DNA from: Burkholderiales bacterium
Lineage (GTDB): Bacteria > Pseudomonadota > Gammaproteobacteria > Burkholderiales > SG8-39
Assembly (NCBI GenBank): GCA_027493935.1
Contig: JAOSJV010000001.1
Location: forward strand, 1,941,687-2,005,686
Direction of reading: 5' to 3'
Length of the DNA: 64,000 bases
Every line of letters begins with the position of its first letter. Within the stretch, counting starts at the first letter, position 1. Below the pieces are notes generated by a model. That model searched no databases. It had not been told where the DNA came from and worked only from the letters and a program-made list of their open reading frames with translations. The translations under genes were made by a program, and so were the position numbers. Of this stretch, positions 34,895 through 45,594 are shown piece by piece.

Positions 34895-36112
34895 ATGCAC
34901 GACGGCACCCTAGAGGAAGCGCATCAGGCGCAGCTGCGGCCGATCGGCGGCAGCGTGTTCGACGCGGCGGAGTACACCGAACCAGCCAAGCGGCTGCCGG
35001 TGACGGTGCTCGAGTACTACCGCGACGCCCTGGCGCGGCGCGGTTTCGTCGCCGACGACTCGCAGTACGCCGCGGTGCAGCGGCTGCAGCGCATCTACGA
35101 GCAGTGGGCAGCCTACAAGGGCAAGCGCAGCTCGGCGCTGCGCCGCCTGGTGGTCAAGCCGCCGCTCCCGCGCGGCGTCTATCTGTGGGGCGGGGTCGGG
35201 CGCGGCAAGAGCTTCCTGATGGACAGCTTCTACCTGACCGTCCCGCTGGTGCGCAAGCGCCGGGTGCATTTCCACCATTTCATGCGCGACGTGCACCGCG
35301 AGATGGAGAATCTCAGGGGGCGCGAGGACCCGCTCGACGCGGTGGCGTGGCGCATCGCGAAGCGCTACCGGCTGATCTGCTTCGACGAGTTCCACGTGAA
35401 CGACATCGCCGATGCGATGATCCTCGGCCGCCTGCTCGAGCGGACGATGGCGCGCGGCGTAGTCTACTGCATGACCTCGAACTACCACCCCGACCAGCTC
35501 TATCGCCACGGTCTGAAGCGCGACCGCTTCATGCCGACGATCGCGCTCCTCAAGGAGCGCCTGGACGTGGTGCACGTCGAGAGCGGCGTCGACTACCGCC
35601 GGCGGGCGCTGGAGCACGTCGAGATCTTCCACGCGCCGCTCGGCCCGGAGGCCGACCGCGCGCTCGCCGCCGCGTTCGAGCAGCTGAAGGACGTAGAGGA
35701 GGAGCATCACGAGCTCGACGTCGAGGAACGGGTCATTCCCTACGTCCGGCGCGCCGGCGGCGTGGTGTGGTTCGGCTTCGAGGACCTGTGTGGCGGGCCG
35801 CGCTCGCAGCTCGACTACCTCGACCTCGCGAAGCGGTTCCACACGGTGCTGCTCGCCGGCGTGCCGCGTATGGGACCGGCAAACGCCGACCAGGCGCGCC
35901 GTTTCACGCTGCTGGTCGACGTCTTCTACGAGGCGAAGGTGAAGCTCGTCGTCTCGGCCGCCGCGCCGGAGGACGAGCTCTACCGCGAGGGCGTGCTCGC
36001 GCACGAGTTCCAGCGCACGGCGAGCCGGCTGGCGGAGATGCGCACGAAGGAGTACCTTGCCCAGCACCGGCGCTCGGAGGCGGCGACCGGAGCGGTCGCG
36101 GCATCCGGCTGA
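34895..36112 (+). CDS. zapE: Cell division protein ZapE (AFG1-like ATPase)
   Basis: 405 aa from ATG 34895 (TTG 34883 also possible). Walker A GGVGRGKSFLMD, Walker B LICFDEFHV, and the family block YCMTSNYHPDQLYRHGLKRDRF. ZapE binds FtsZ in E. coli and affects ring stability; mitochondrial relatives are Lace1/Afg1. It commonly follows lpd in betaproteobacteria, as here, about 100 nt downstream. Confidence 0.93.
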   Translation: MHDGTLEEAHQAQLRPIGGSVFDAAEYTEPAKRLPVTVLEYYRDALARRGFVADDSQYAAVQRLQRIYEQWAAYKGKRSSALRRLVVKPPLPRGVYLWGGVGRGKSFLMDSFYLTVPLVRKRRVHFHHFMRDVHREMENLRGREDPLDAVAWRIAKRYRLICFDEFHVNDIADAMILGRLLERTMARGVVYCMTSNYHPDQLYRHGLKRDRFMPTIALLKERLDVVHVESGVDYRRRALEHVEIFHAPLGPEADRALAAAFEQLKDVEEEHHELDVEERVIPYVRRAGGVVWFGFEDLCGGPRSQLDYLDLAKRFHTVLLAGVPRMGPANADQARRFTLLVDVFYEAKVKLVVSAAAPEDELYREGVLAHEFQRTASRLAEMRTKEYLAQHRRSEAATGAVAASG

Positions 36113-36146
36113 CGGGCGAAGCGCAGGCAAGAGGAGGCATCCCGGC

Positions 36147-37140
36147 ATGGAGAAGTTCAAGGTCTATCGGCTGCGCGAGGCCGACAAGAGGGTAGTCGCG
36201 GGCTTCGAGGAGGCGACGATCGACGAACTCGATCCGGGCGAGGTCGTGGTGCGCGTCGCCTATTCGAGCGTGAACTACAAGGACGCGCTCGCCGCGACCG
36301 GCAAGGGGCGCATCATCCGGCGCTTCCCGTGCATCGGCGGGATCGACCTCGCCGGGACCGTCGTCGGCTCGGGCGATGCGCGCTTCACGAAGGGCGACGC
36401 GGTGATCGCAACGAGCTACGACATCGGGGTCGCACACGACGGCGGGTTCGCCGAGTACGCGCGCGTGCCGGCCGACTGGGTCGTGCCGATGCCGAAGGGG
36501 ATGACGCTCAAGGACGCGATGGCGCTCGGCACTGCCGGCTTCACCGCCGGGCTCGCGGTCGCGCGCATGGAGCACGAGGGGGCTGCGCCCGGGCAAGGGG
36601 CCGGTGATCGTGAGCGGCGCGACCGGCGGCGTCGGCAGCATCGCAATCGACATCCTCGCCGGGCTGGGGCACCGGGTGGTCGCGCTCACCGGCAAGGCGG
36701 GCGAAGCCGACTACCTGAAGTCGCTGGGCGCGGCCGAGGTCTTGGCGCGCGCGAACCTGGACCTCGCGAAGATCAAGCCGCTTGACAAGGCGACCTGGGC
36801 GGGCGCCGTCGACAACCTCGGTGGCGACGTACTCGCGTGGATGGCGAGCACGATGCAGATCGGCGCGCCGATCGCGGCGGTGGGGCTCGCCGCGAGCATG
36901 TCGCTCAACACCACGGTGGCGCCGTTCATCCTGCGTGGGGTGAGCCTGCTCGGCGTCGACTCGGTGAACTGCGAGATGCCGGTGCGGCAGCGGGTGTGGG
37001 CACGCCTGGCCGGCGACATGCGGCCACGGCACCTGTCGGCCGCGACACGGACGGTGCCGTTCGACGCGCTGCCGACCGTGTTCGAGGACTTCATCGAGGC
37101 GCGGGTCAAAGGCCGCATTGTGGTGGACATGGCCGCGTAG
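36147..37140 (+). CDS. Acryloyl-CoA reductase-like quinone oxidoreductase, AcuI/YhdH family (frame break)
   Basis: About 330 aa, zinc-free medium-chain dehydrogenase. N-terminal EEVVVRVAYSSVNYKDALAA-like segment, GIDLAGTVVGSG, nucleotide motif VSGATGGVGSIAIDILAGLG and the SLLGVDSVNCEMP block are diagnostic of AcuI/YhdH. One extra G in the run 36578-36582; corrected it reads EGLRPGKGPVIVSGATGG. AcuI reduces acryloyl-CoA to propionyl-CoA with NADPH, which fits the propionyl-CoA synthetase gene just downstream. Start ATG 36147 after GAGGAGG. Confidence 0.88.
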
Positions 37141-37260
37141 GCGCGCCGCCGCGGGACGGCCGCGCCGCTTTGACATGGCTCAATGCGGGGCGGCGGCGCG
37201 CGGCGAGAATCGAAGGTTGCCGGCGCGCGAGGCCGCGCCGGCCGGAACGAGGAGGAAGCG

Positions 37261-39165
37261 ATGGGCACGACATACCGCGCGTTCTACGAACGCTCGATCA
37301 AGGATCCGGAAGGGTTCTGGGCCGAGCAGGCGAAGCTCGTCGACTGGGCGAAACCCTTCACGAAGGTGCTGGACTACAGCCGGCCGCCGTTCGCAAGATG
37401 GTTCGTCGGCGGCGAGACCAACCTCTGCCACAACGCGGTCGATCGCCATCTCGCGGCGCGCGGCGCGCAGAAGGCGCTGGCGTACCTGTCCACCGAGGTG
37501 AACGAGGAGCGGAGCTTCACCTTCGCCGAGCTGCACGCCGAGGTGCAGCGGGTCGCGGCAATGATGCAGAGCCTCGGTGTGCGCAAGGGCGACCGGGTCA
37601 TCGTCTACATGCCGATGATCCCGGAGGCGTGCTTCACGATCCTCGCCTGCGCGCGGATCGGCGCGATCCACTCGGTTGTGTTCGGCGGATTCGCTGCGAA
37701 CAGCCTGGCCGCACGCATCGACGACGCCCGGCCGAGGCTCATGATCACCGCCGACGGGGGAATGCGCGCTGGCAAGAGCGTCCTGTACAAGCAGCTGGTC
37801 GACGAGTCGCTGCGCCTGGCGAAGCACCCGCCCGAGAAGGTGGTGATCTTCGACCGTGGACTCGACAAGAACATGGCGCGCACGGCCGGGCGCGACCTCG
37901 ACTACGCCGAGCTGCGCGAGAAGTACATGGACGCGAAGGTGCCGGTGACGTGGCTGGAGTCGAACGAGCCGTCCTACATCCTGTACACGTCCGGCACCAC
38001 CGGCAAGCCGAAGGGCGTGCAGCGCGACGTCGGCGGCTACGCCGTCGCGCTCGCGGCGTCGATGAAGCACATCTACTGCGGCGAGCCGGGCGAGACGATG
38101 TTCACCACCAGCGACATCGGCTGGGTCGTCGGCCACTCCTACATCATCTACGGCCCGCTGATCGCCGGCATGACCACGATCATGTACGAGGGCGTGCCGA
38201 TCCGACCCGACCCGGGGATCTGGTGGAAGATCGTGCAGGACCACAAGGCCTCGGTGATGTTCTCGGCGCCGACCGCGATTCGCGTGCTCAAGAAGAGCGA
38301 CGTCTCGTACATGAAGAAGTACGACCTGTCGAACCTCAAGCACCTGTTCCTCGCCGGTGAGCCGCTCGACGAGCCGACCCATCGCTGGATCATGGAGTCG
38401 CTCGGCCGACCGGTCTACGACCACTACTGGCAGACCGAGACCGGCTGGCCGATGCTGACCGCGGTGCCGGGCATCGAGAAGACCGAGATCAAGTTCGGCA
38501 GCCCTTCTTTCCCGGCGTTCGGCTACGACCTGCAGCTGCTGCGCGAGGCCGACGCCTCGGAGGCCGGCGTCGACGAGAAGGCGGTGGTCGGCGTCGTGCC
38601 GCCGCTGCCGCCGGGCTGCCTGTCGACGGTGTGGGGCGACGACGAGCGATTCGTCAAGACCTACTTCAGCGGGTTCGGCGGCAAGCTGATCTATTCCTCA
38701 TTCGACTGGGGCCTGCGCGACAAGGACGGCTACTACTTCATTCTCGGACGCACCGACGACGTGATCAACGTCGCCGGCCACCGGCTCGGCACGCGCGAGA
38801 TCGAGGAGGCGGTCAGCATGCACCCGGCGATCGCGGAGTGCGCGGTGGTCGGCGTGAGCGACCAGGTCAAGGGGCAGATGCCGCTCGCGTTCGCGGTGGT
38901 GAAGGATCCGGCGCGGATCGCGAGCGCCGAGAGCCGGGCTTCCCTCGAAAAGGAGGTCATGAAGACCGTCGACGACGCGATCGGCGCAATCGCGCGTCCG
39001 CGGCACATCCACTTCGTGACGCTGCTGCCGAAGACGCGCTCGGGCAAGACGCTGCGCCGGTCGATCCAGGCGCTCGCCGAAGGGCGCGATCCGGGCGACC
39101 TGACCACGATCGAGGATCCGGGCGCGCTGGAGCAGATCAAAGCGGCGCTGGGCGGCGCCCGATAG
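37261..39165 (+). CDS. prpE: Propionate-CoA ligase
   Basis: 634 aa, intact acyl-adenylate enzyme. P-loop [17 protein letters not shown], acetyl-CoA-synthetase-type YDHYWQTETGWPM, hinge GRTDDVINVAGHRLGTREIEE and the catalytic Lys in PKTRSGKTLRR. The QRDVGGYAVAL and short N-terminus (AFYERSIKDPEGFWAEQA) match PrpE rather than Acs. Activates propionate (and some acetate). Start ATG 37261 after GAGGAAG. Confidence 0.93.
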   Translation: MGTTYRAFYERSIKDPEGFWAEQAKLVDWAKPFTKVLDYSRPPFARWFVGGETNLCHNAVDRHLAARGAQKALAYLSTEVNEERSFTFAELHAEVQRVAAMMQSLGVRKGDRVIVYMPMIPEACFTILACARIGAIHSVVFGGFAANSLAARIDDARPRLMITADGGMRAGKSVLYKQLVDESLRLAKHPPEKVVIFDRGLDKNMARTAGRDLDYAELREKYMDAKVPVTWLESNEPSYILYTSGTTGKPKGVQRDVGGYAVALAASMKHIYCGEPGETMFTTSDIGWVVGHSYIIYGPLIAGMTTIMYEGVPIRPDPGIWWKIVQDHKASVMFSAPTAIRVLKKSDVSYMKKYDLSNLKHLFLAGEPLDEPTHRWIMESLGRPVYDHYWQTETGWPMLTAVPGIEKTEIKFGSPSFPAFGYDLQLLREADASEAGVDEKAVVGVVPPLPPGCLSTVWGDDERFVKTYFSGFGGKLIYSSFDWGLRDKDGYYFILGRTDDVINVAGHRLGTREIEEAVSMHPAIAECAVVGVSDQVKGQMPLAFAVVKDPARIASAESRASLEKEVMKTVDDAIGAIARPRHIHFVTLLPKTRSGKTLRRSIQALAEGRDPGDLTTIEDPGALEQIKAALGGAR

Positions 39166-39235
39166 CGCGGGGGCGGCGGCGCGCGGGGCCGCGCTTGCGT
39201 ACAATGCGGCCCCGGAGCAACTCTCGTCGAAGCAC

Positions 39236-39730
39236 ATGAACCGCAACGGCAAGCCGGTCGCACGCATGAACGGCGCGAAGCGCGCGAAACCGCTCTACTT
39301 CGTGCGCAGGTCCGGGATCCACGGGCGCGGCGTCTTCGCCGCCCGGGGCATCCGCAAGGGCACCCGCATCATCGAGTACAAGGGCGAGCGCGTGACCCAC
39401 GCCGAGGTCGACCGCCGCTATGCCGATGTCCCGGACACCGACAACCACACGTTCCTGTTCGAACTCGATGACCGGTGGGTCATCGACGCCGGCGTGCGCG
39501 GCAACGCCGCGCGCTGGATCAACCACGGCTGCAGCCCGAACTGCGAGACGGTGGAAGATGATGGCAGGATCTTCATCGAGGCCACCCGCGACATCCAGGT
39601 CGGCGAGGAGCTGACCTACGACTACAACATCACGCTCGAGGAGCGCCATTCTCCGCGCATGAAGCGCATCTGGGCGTGCCTGTGCGGGGCGCGCCGCTGC
39701 CGCGGGACGATGCTTGCACGCAAGCGCTGA
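39236..39730 (+). CDS. SET-domain protein (lysine methyltransferase-like)
   Basis: 164 aa. SET core: YFVRRSGIHGRGVFAARGI, the pseudoknot motifs INHGCSPNCETVED and GEELTYDYNI, and a post-SET-like CLCGARRCRGTML with three cysteines for zinc. All key catalytic elements (NHxCxPNC, ELTYDY) are kept, so activity on lysine is plausible. The domain is typical of eukaryotic histone methyltransferases but is found in scattered bacteria. It has a basic N-terminus (NRNGKPVARMNGAKRAK). Local GC and codon use look like the neighbours. Confidence 0.88.
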   Translation: MNRNGKPVARMNGAKRAKPLYFVRRSGIHGRGVFAARGIRKGTRIIEYKGERVTHAEVDRRYADVPDTDNHTFLFELDDRWVIDAGVRGNAARWINHGCSPNCETVEDDGRIFIEATRDIQVGEELTYDYNITLEERHSPRMKRIWACLCGARRCRGTMLARKR

Positions 39731-39765
39731 GCAAGCCGCACCGACCATCAACCAGGAGAGGCAGG

Positions 39766-40455
39766 ATGATCTTCACACCGCCGGGGCAGATCCCGCAGGC
39801 CGGGCCGGAGTACCTGGCCGCGACGCGATTCATGGACTTCGACGCTCCGCAGGTGCGCGCGTTCGCCGAGGCGGCGGTCGGCGGCGAGACCAGTGCAGTG
39901 GGCAAGGCAGTGCGGCTCTTCTACGCGGTGCGCGACCGGATCCGCTACGACCCGTTCTCGATGCGGCTCGATGCGGCCACCTACGTCGCGAGCCATGTGC
40001 TCGCCACCGGCTCTGCATTCTGCCTGCCCAAGGCAGTCCTGCTCGCCGCGAGCCTGCGTGCCGTCGGCATACACGCGGGCATCGGCCTGTCCGACGTGGT
40101 GAACCATCTCACGACCGAGAAGCTCAAGGCGCGCTTGGGCGGCAAGACCTACTTCATGCATCACGGCTACGCGGTGGTGCTGCTCGACGGCGCTTGGGTG
40201 AAAGCCGCCCCGGCGTTCAACATCGAGCTCTGCGCGCGCTTCGGCGTGCATCCGACCGAGTTCGACGGCCGCTCGGATGCGCTGTTCCAGGAGTTCGACG
40301 CCGCCGACCGCCGGCACATGGAGTACGTGAAAGACCACGGCGTGTGGTCGGATTTCCCCTTCGAGCGGGTGGTGGCGGACTTCCGCGCGTTCTACCCGCC
40401 GATGGCGTTCGGCGAGGAGGGCGAGCGCTTCGAGGACGGCGCCCCGGTGCGCTGA
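39766..40455 (+). CDS. Transglutaminase-like (cysteine protease fold) protein
   Basis: 229 aa. The transglutaminase-core triad can be traced as Cys in GSAFCLPKAVLLAASLRAVG, His in HHGYAVVLLDG and Asp/Asn in KAAPAFNIEL. Bacterial members act as peptidases or amidases, and some are in polyamine or capsule pathways. No signal peptide, so cytoplasmic. Start ATG 39766 after AGGAG, 35 nt from the SET gene; co-transcription is likely, but no shared pathway is evident. Confidence 0.78.
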   Translation: MIFTPPGQIPQAGPEYLAATRFMDFDAPQVRAFAEAAVGGETSAVGKAVRLFYAVRDRIRYDPFSMRLDAATYVASHVLATGSAFCLPKAVLLAASLRAVGIHAGIGLSDVVNHLTTEKLKARLGGKTYFMHHGYAVVLLDGAWVKAAPAFNIELCARFGVHPTEFDGRSDALFQEFDAADRRHMEYVKDHGVWSDFPFERVVADFRAFYPPMAFGEEGERFEDGAPVR

Positions 40456-40461
40456 TGCCGG

Positions 40462-41022
40462 TCAGCGCTCGATGCCGGCAGCGGCGAAGCTCGCGTAGGT
40501 CAGTCGCTCGACGAAGGCGAGCGCGAGCGCCGAGGCGAGAAACGTGATGTGGATCAAAGTCTGCCACATCATCGTCTCGGGCTGATACGCCTCGGCGTTG
40601 ATGAACGTCTTGAGCAGATGGATCGAGGAGATCCCGATGATCGCGGTGGCGAGCTTCACCTTCAGTACGCCCGCGTTGACGTGCGACAGCCATTCCGGCT
40701 GGTCGGGATGCGTCTCCAGCTCGAGACGCGACACGAACGTTTCCCAGCCGCCGACGATCACCATGATCAGCAAGTTCGAGATCATGACCACGTCGATCAG
40801 CCCGAGCACGGCCAGCATGACTTTCGTCTCGTCGATGTCTTTGAAGTTGGCGACGTCGCCGAGCAGATGCACCAGCTCGACCCAGAAGAGGTAGACGTAG
40901 ACCGCCTGGGCGACGATCAGGCCGAGGTAGAGCGGCGCCTGCAGCCAGCGGCTGGTGAAGATCGACGAGGCGAGAACGCGCTGATAAGGCGGGCGGGTGC
41001 CGGGAACGGTGGGCGGCTGCAT
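40462..41022 (-). CDS. YqhA/UPF0114-family membrane protein
   Basis: 186 aa with three or four membrane helices. SRWLQAPLYLGLIVAQAVYV, LIDVVMISNLLIMVIVGGWE and KLATAIIGISSIHLLKTFI are characteristic. The family's function is unknown. It converges with the transglutaminase-like gene (6-bp gap). Confidence 0.88.
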   Translation of the reverse strand: MQPPTVPGTRPPYQRVLASSIFTSRWLQAPLYLGLIVAQAVYVYLFWVELVHLLGDVANFKDIDETKVMLAVLGLIDVVMISNLLIMVIVGGWETFVSRLELETHPDQPEWLSHVNAGVLKVKLATAIIGISSIHLLKTFINAEAYQPETMMWQTLIHITFLASALALAFVERLTYASFAAAGIER

Positions 41023-41336
41023 CAGGGTCGTCGGCTCTGACGGCTGTGGACTGGCAGAAGGCGACGCGCACGTGCGCCGCGGCGGGTCGCGATTCTACCA
41101 CTGACATCACGGGTCGCGCGGGGCGCCCGCGTGCGGGCAGAGGTGCTCCCGGCGCGAGGTGATTCGGTTTACAAGACCGTGGTTTAGTGTTTTTATACTA
41201 CGTATCGAAGCGCGCGATTGCCGCGCGGGGAGTGGCGGACCCAGCACGTCGGATCGAGCGCATCCCCGTGTGCGCACCGGGCGGCGGGGGATTTTCGGCA
41301 ACGGGCGTTCCAGGCACAACGAGGAGGAGTGGGTCC
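41023..41336 (+). promoter_or_regulatory. Control region between yqhA-like gene and acs
   Basis: 314 nt divergent spacer. It holds the hairpin GCCCGC-GT-GCGGGC at 41125-41138 and an AT-rich patch with a TATACT (41194-41199); a TTTACA at 41168-41173 is 20 bp before it, a little too far for a standard -35. The acs ribosome site GAGGAGGAG is at about 41321. The rest shows nothing recognisable. Confidence 0.45.
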
Positions 41337-43307
41337 ATGGCTGCAACGATCGAGTCGGTCCTGAGCGAGAAGCGGGTCTTTCCGCCTTCTCCGGAGTTCG
41401 TCAAGCAGGCGAACGTCTCGGGCATGGCCGCCTACCAGGCGCTGTGTGACGAGGCCGAGCGCGACTTCGAGGGCTTCTGGGGCCGGCTCGCCAAGGAGCA
41501 TCTGCACTGGTCGAAGCCCTTCAACAGGGTGCTGGACGAGGCGAACCCGCCGTTCTTCAAGTGGTTCCATGACGGCGAGCTGAATGCCTCCTACAACTGC
41601 CTCGACCGGCACCTCGCCAGTCAGCCGGACAAGACCGCGATCATCTTCGAGGCCGACGACGGCAAGGTCACGAAGATCACCTACAAGGAGCTGCACCGCG
41701 AGGTCTGCCGCTTGGCGAACGCGCTCAAGGCGCTCGGCATCCAGCGGGGCGACCGCGTGCTGATCTACATGCCGATGTCGATCCAGGTCGTGGTCGCGAT
41801 GCAGGCGTGCGCGCGCATCGCCGCCACGCACTCGGTCGTTTTCGGCGGTTTCTCCGCGAAGAGCGTGCAGGAGCGCATCATCGACGCCGGCGCGGTCGCG
41901 GTCATCACTGCCGACGGCCAGTTCCGCGGCGGCCGCGAGATCCCGCTGAAGCCGGTCGTGGACGAGGCGATCGGCATGGGCGGGTGCGACGCGATGCGCA
42001 AGGTGATCGTCTACAAGCGCTCGGGCAGCAGCGTGCCGATGACCGCCGGCCGCGACCTGTGGTGGGACGAAGCGGTGAAGGGGCAGGGCGACACCTGCGA
42101 CCCGGTCTGGGTGAGTGCCGAGCATCCACTGTTCATCCTGTACACCTCCGGCTCGACCGGCAAGCCGAAGGGGGTGCAGCACTCCACCGGGGGCTATCTC
42201 CTGGGCTGCATCCTCACGATGAAGTGGGTGTTCGACAACAAGCCGACCGATATCTTCTGGTGCACTGCCGACGTCGGCTGGGTCACCGGCCACAGCTATA
42301 TCGTGTACGGTCCGCTCGCCTGCGGGACGACGGTGGTGATGTTCGAGGGCGTGCCCACGTATCCCGACGCCGGCCGCTTCTGGAAGATGATCCAGGCACA
42401 CAAGGTGAACGTGTTCTACACCGCGCCGACCGCGATCCGCTCGCTCATCAAGGCCGGGCCGGAGGAGCCGAAGAAGTACGACCTCTCGTCGGTGCGCATC
42501 CTCGGCACGGTCGGCGAGCCGATCAATCCGGAGGCGTGGATGTGGTACCACACCACCGTCGGCCGCGAGCGCTGCCCGATCGTGGACACTTGGTGGCAGA
42601 CCGAGACGGGCGTCATCATGATCACGCCGCTGCCCGGCGCGATCCCGACCAAGCCCGGGTCGGCGACGCTGCCGCTGCCCGGCATCATGGCCGACATCGT
42701 GGACGAGACCGGCAACTCGGTCGGCAAGGGCAAGGGCGGGCTACTCGTGATCAAGCGCCCCTGGCCGGCGATGCTGCGCACCATCTGGGGCGATCCGGAG
42801 CGTTACAAGAAGACCTACTTCCCCGACGACTTCAAGGGCAAGCTCTATCTTGCCGGCGACGGCGCGAGCATCGACGAGGACGGCTATTTCCGCATCGTCG
42901 GGCGCATCGACGACGTGCTGAACGTCTCGGGCCACCGGCTCGGCACCATGGAGGTCGAGTCGGCGCTGGTGGCCAATTCGAAGCTCGTCGCCGAGGCTGC
43001 GGTGGTCGGCCGGCCCGATGAGCTCACCGGCGAGGCGATCGTCGCGTTCGTGGTGACCAAAGGTCCGCGTCCGACCGGCGAGGAAGCGAAGAAGGTCGCG
43101 CAGGAGCTGCGCGACTGGGTCGCCAAGGAGATCGGTGCAATCGCGAAGCCGAAGGACATCCGCTTCGGCGAGAATCTGCCGAAGACCCGGTCGGGCAAGA
43201 TCATGCGGCGCCTGCTGCGCTCCATCGCGCGGGGCGAGGAGATCACGCAGGACGTGACGACGCTCGAGAACCCGGCGATCCTCGAGCAGCTCAAGCAGTC
43301 GCAGTAG
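41337..43307 (+). CDS. acs: Acetyl-CoA synthetase
   Basis: 656 aa, intact. [16 protein letters not shown] is the P-loop, [18 protein letters not shown] the family acetyl pocket (Trp that limits chain length), [20 protein letters not shown] the hinge, and [14 protein letters not shown] contains the acetylation-controlled Lys. Makes acetyl-CoA from acetate and ATP, feeding citrate synthase. Start ATG 41337. Confidence 0.97.
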   Translation: MAATIESVLSEKRVFPPSPEFVKQANVSGMAAYQALCDEAERDFEGFWGRLAKEHLHWSKPFNRVLDEANPPFFKWFHDGELNASYNCLDRHLASQPDKTAIIFEADDGKVTKITYKELHREVCRLANALKALGIQRGDRVLIYMPMSIQVVVAMQACARIAATHSVVFGGFSAKSVQERIIDAGAVAVITADGQFRGGREIPLKPVVDEAIGMGGCDAMRKVIVYKRSGSSVPMTAGRDLWWDEAVKGQGDTCDPVWVSAEHPLFILYTSGSTGKPKGVQHSTGGYLLGCILTMKWVFDNKPTDIFWCTADVGWVTGHSYIVYGPLACGTTVVMFEGVPTYPDAGRFWKMIQAHKVNVFYTAPTAIRSLIKAGPEEPKKYDLSSVRILGTVGEPINPEAWMWYHTTVGRERCPIVDTWWQTETGVIMITPLPGAIPTKPGSATLPLPGIMADIVDETGNSVGKGKGGLLVIKRPWPAMLRTIWGDPERYKKTYFPDDFKGKLYLAGDGASIDEDGYFRIVGRIDDVLNVSGHRLGTMEVESALVANSKLVAEAAVVGRPDELTGEAIVAFVVTKGPRPTGEEAKKVAQELRDWVAKEIGAIAKPKDIRFGENLPKTRSGKIMRRLLRSIARGEEITQDVTTLENPAILEQLKQSQ

Positions 43308-43404
43308 CGCGCGAGCGGGACGCCGCGGCTTCTCCATTGCGCCCCCGCGCGCCGCCGCGCGCTTTAACCGGTGCCTCGGCGGCGCGGGGCTGATTCGCAT
43401 CCCG

Positions 43405-44818
43405 ATGACCACCACGACGCTCACGAACCGCATCGCCGAAATCGTCGGTCCGGCCAACGTGCTGACCGACGCGACGGCCACCGCGCCGTTCGTCGTCGAC
43501 TGGCGCAAGCGGTACGTCGGTCGCACGCTGGCCGTGGTCAAGCCGGGTGCGCGCGAGGAGGTCGCGGCGGTCGTGCGGCTGTGCGCCGAGACCGGTACTG
43601 CAATCGTCCCGCAGGGCGGCAATACGAGCCTGTGCGGCGCGGCGACGCCCGACGCGAGTGGCGCGCAGCTCGTCGTGAACCTCTCGCGCATGCGCCGCAT
43701 CCGTGCGCTCGACCCGGTGAACAACACCGTAACGGTCGAGGCGGGATGCGTGCTGGCGAGCCTGCAGGCCGCCGCCGCCGAGGCCGACCGCCTCTTTCCG
43801 CTGAGCCTCGCCGCCGAGGGCAGCTGCGAGATCGGGGGCAACCTGTCCACCAACGCCGGCGGTGTCCAGGTGCTGCGCTACGGGAACATGCGCGATCTCG
43901 TGCTCGGGCTGGAGGTCGTGCTGCCGTCGGGCGAGCTCTGGGACGGGCTGCGCGGCCTGCGCAAGGACAACACGGGCTACGATCTCAAGCACCTGTTCAT
44001 CGGCGCCGAGGGGACGCTCGGGATCATCACGGCCGCGGTGCTGAAGCTCTTCCCGAAGCCGCGCACGCAGGCCACCGCATTCGTCGCCGTCGCCTCGCCG
44101 CGCGACGCGCTGGCGCTTCTCACCCACGTGCAGGAGCGCTGCGGCGACCGGCTGACCGCATTCGAGCTGATGTCCGCGGCGTGCGTCGAGATCGTCACAC
44201 GCCAGATGCCGGGCGTGCAGTCGCCGCTCGACTGCGTCCACCCGGAGCACGCGCTGCTCGAGCTGTCGGACACGCAGGCGGCCGGCAGCGTGCGCGAGCT
44301 ACTCGAGGCCGCGCTCGCCGAGGCGATCGAGCGCGGCATCGCGGCCGATGCCGCCGTCGCGACGAGCGAGGCGCAGGCGCGCGGCCTGTGGGCGCTGCGC
44401 GAGAACATGACCGAGGCACAGGTGCGCGAGGGCCGCCAGGTCAAGCACGACGTGTCGGTGCCGATCTCGCGCATCCCGGAGTTCATCGACGCCGCGCACG
44501 CGGCGCTCGAGCGGGCGTTCCCCCGGCGTGCGCGTGATCTGCTTCGGACACGTCGGCGACGGCAACCTGCACTACAACGTCGCGCGGCCGGCGTCGATGA
44601 GCGAGGACGCGTTCATGGCGCGCATGGGCGAGGTGAACCGCATCGTGCACGACGCGGCCGCGCGCCTCGGCGGCTCGATCAGCGCCGAGCACGGGCTCGG
44701 CGTCTACAAGCGCGCGGAGATCCTGCGCTACAAGACGCCGCTCGAGATGGAACTGATGCGCCGGATCAAGCGCGCGCTCGATCCTCGCGGGATCATGAAC
44801 CCCGGAAAGGTGCTTTAG
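43405..44818 (+). CDS. FAD-linked oxidase, glycolate oxidase GlcD / D-lactate dehydrogenase-like (frame break)
   Basis: About 470 aa. FAD-binding type 4 domain (VVPQGGNTSLCGAA-type IVPQGGNTSLCGAA, GGNLSTNAGGVQVLRYGN, KDNTGYDLKHLFIGAEGTLG) and oxidase C-terminus ending GSISAEHGLGVYKR and LDPRGIMNPGKVL. One extra C at 44520-44524; corrected it reads ERAFPGVRVICFGHVGDGN. Oxidises a 2-hydroxy acid (glycolate, D-lactate or D-2-hydroxyglutarate). No glcE/glcF neighbours, so the D-lactate or D-2-hydroxyglutarate type is more likely. Confidence 0.88.
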
Positions 44819-44833
44819 GCCGAGTCGTTGCGG

Positions 44834-44839
44834 TAGAAT
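44834..44839 (+). promoter_or_regulatory. -10 box upstream of the tRNA-Ser repeat array
   Basis: TAGAAT in a spacer of 40 nt between the oxidase stop and the first repeat. No better promoter is seen between the repeats and the tRNA, so it probably drives a transcript that crosses the whole array before reaching the tRNA. The -35 region is weak. Confidence 0.5.
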
Positions 44840-44858
44840 CGCGCGCTCACCGGATGCT

Positions 44859-45594
44859 GCGATCAACGCAGAGATGGCCGAGCGGTCGGCGCCCGGCGGG
44901 CGCGCGTTGACCTGGCGCGCTGCGCCTGAGACCGCGTGGTGGCACGCGGTCGGAGGTGGGGTAGGTTTGCAGTGAGATTGCGATCAACGCAGAGATGGCC
45001 GAGCGGTCGGCGCCCGGCGGGCGCGCGTTGACCTGGCGCGCTGCGCCTGAGACCGCGTGGTGGCACGCGGTCGGAGGTGGGGGTAGGTTTGCAGTGAGAT
45101 TGCGATCAACGCAGAGATGGCCGAGCGGTCGGCGCCCGGCGGGCGCGCGTTGACCTGGCGCGCTGCGCCTGAGACCGCGTGGTGGCACGCGGTCGGAGGT
45201 GGGGTAGGTTTGCAGTGAGATTGCGATCAACGCAGAGATGGCCGAGCGGTCGGCGCCCGGCGGGCGCGCGTTGACCTGGCGCGCTGCGCCTGAGACCGCG
45301 TGGTGGCACGCGGTCGGAGGTGGGGTAGGTTTGCAGTGAGATTGCGATCAACGCAGAGATGGCCGAGCGGTCGGCGCCCGGCGGGCGCGCGTTGACCTGG
45401 CGCGCTGCGCCTGAGACCGCGTGGTGGCACGCGGTCGGAGGTGGGGTAGGTTTGCAGTGAGATTGCGATCAACGCAGAGATGGCCGAGCGGTCGGCGCCC
45501 GGCGGGCGCGCGTTGACCTGGCGCGCTGCGCCTGAGACCGCGTGGTGGCACGCGGTCGGAGGTGGGGTAGGTTTGCAGTGAGATTGCGATCAAC
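44859..45594 (+). repeat. Six 121-bp tandem repeats carrying the 5' part of tRNA-Ser
   Basis: Units begin at 44859, 44980, 45102, 45223, 45344 and 45465; a seventh start at 45586 leads into the real tRNA. Units are identical except that unit 2 is 122 bp because of one extra G. Each begins GCGATCAACGCAGAGATGGC and includes AGAGATGGCCGAGCGGTCG, the acceptor 5' strand and D-arm of tRNA-Ser (tRNA positions 3-21), with one base change at tRNA position 2. The remaining ~90 bp is not tRNA: it holds GCGCCCG-G-CGGGCGC and a 9-bp hairpin GACCGCGTG-GTGG-CACGCGGTC (44930-44951 in unit 1). 121 is not a multiple of three, and no consistent ORF exists. Confidence 0.95.

Noticed and set aside
44859..45594. 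CRISPR array
   Set aside because: Whole 121-bp units are repeated with no unique spacers and no cas genes are nearby.
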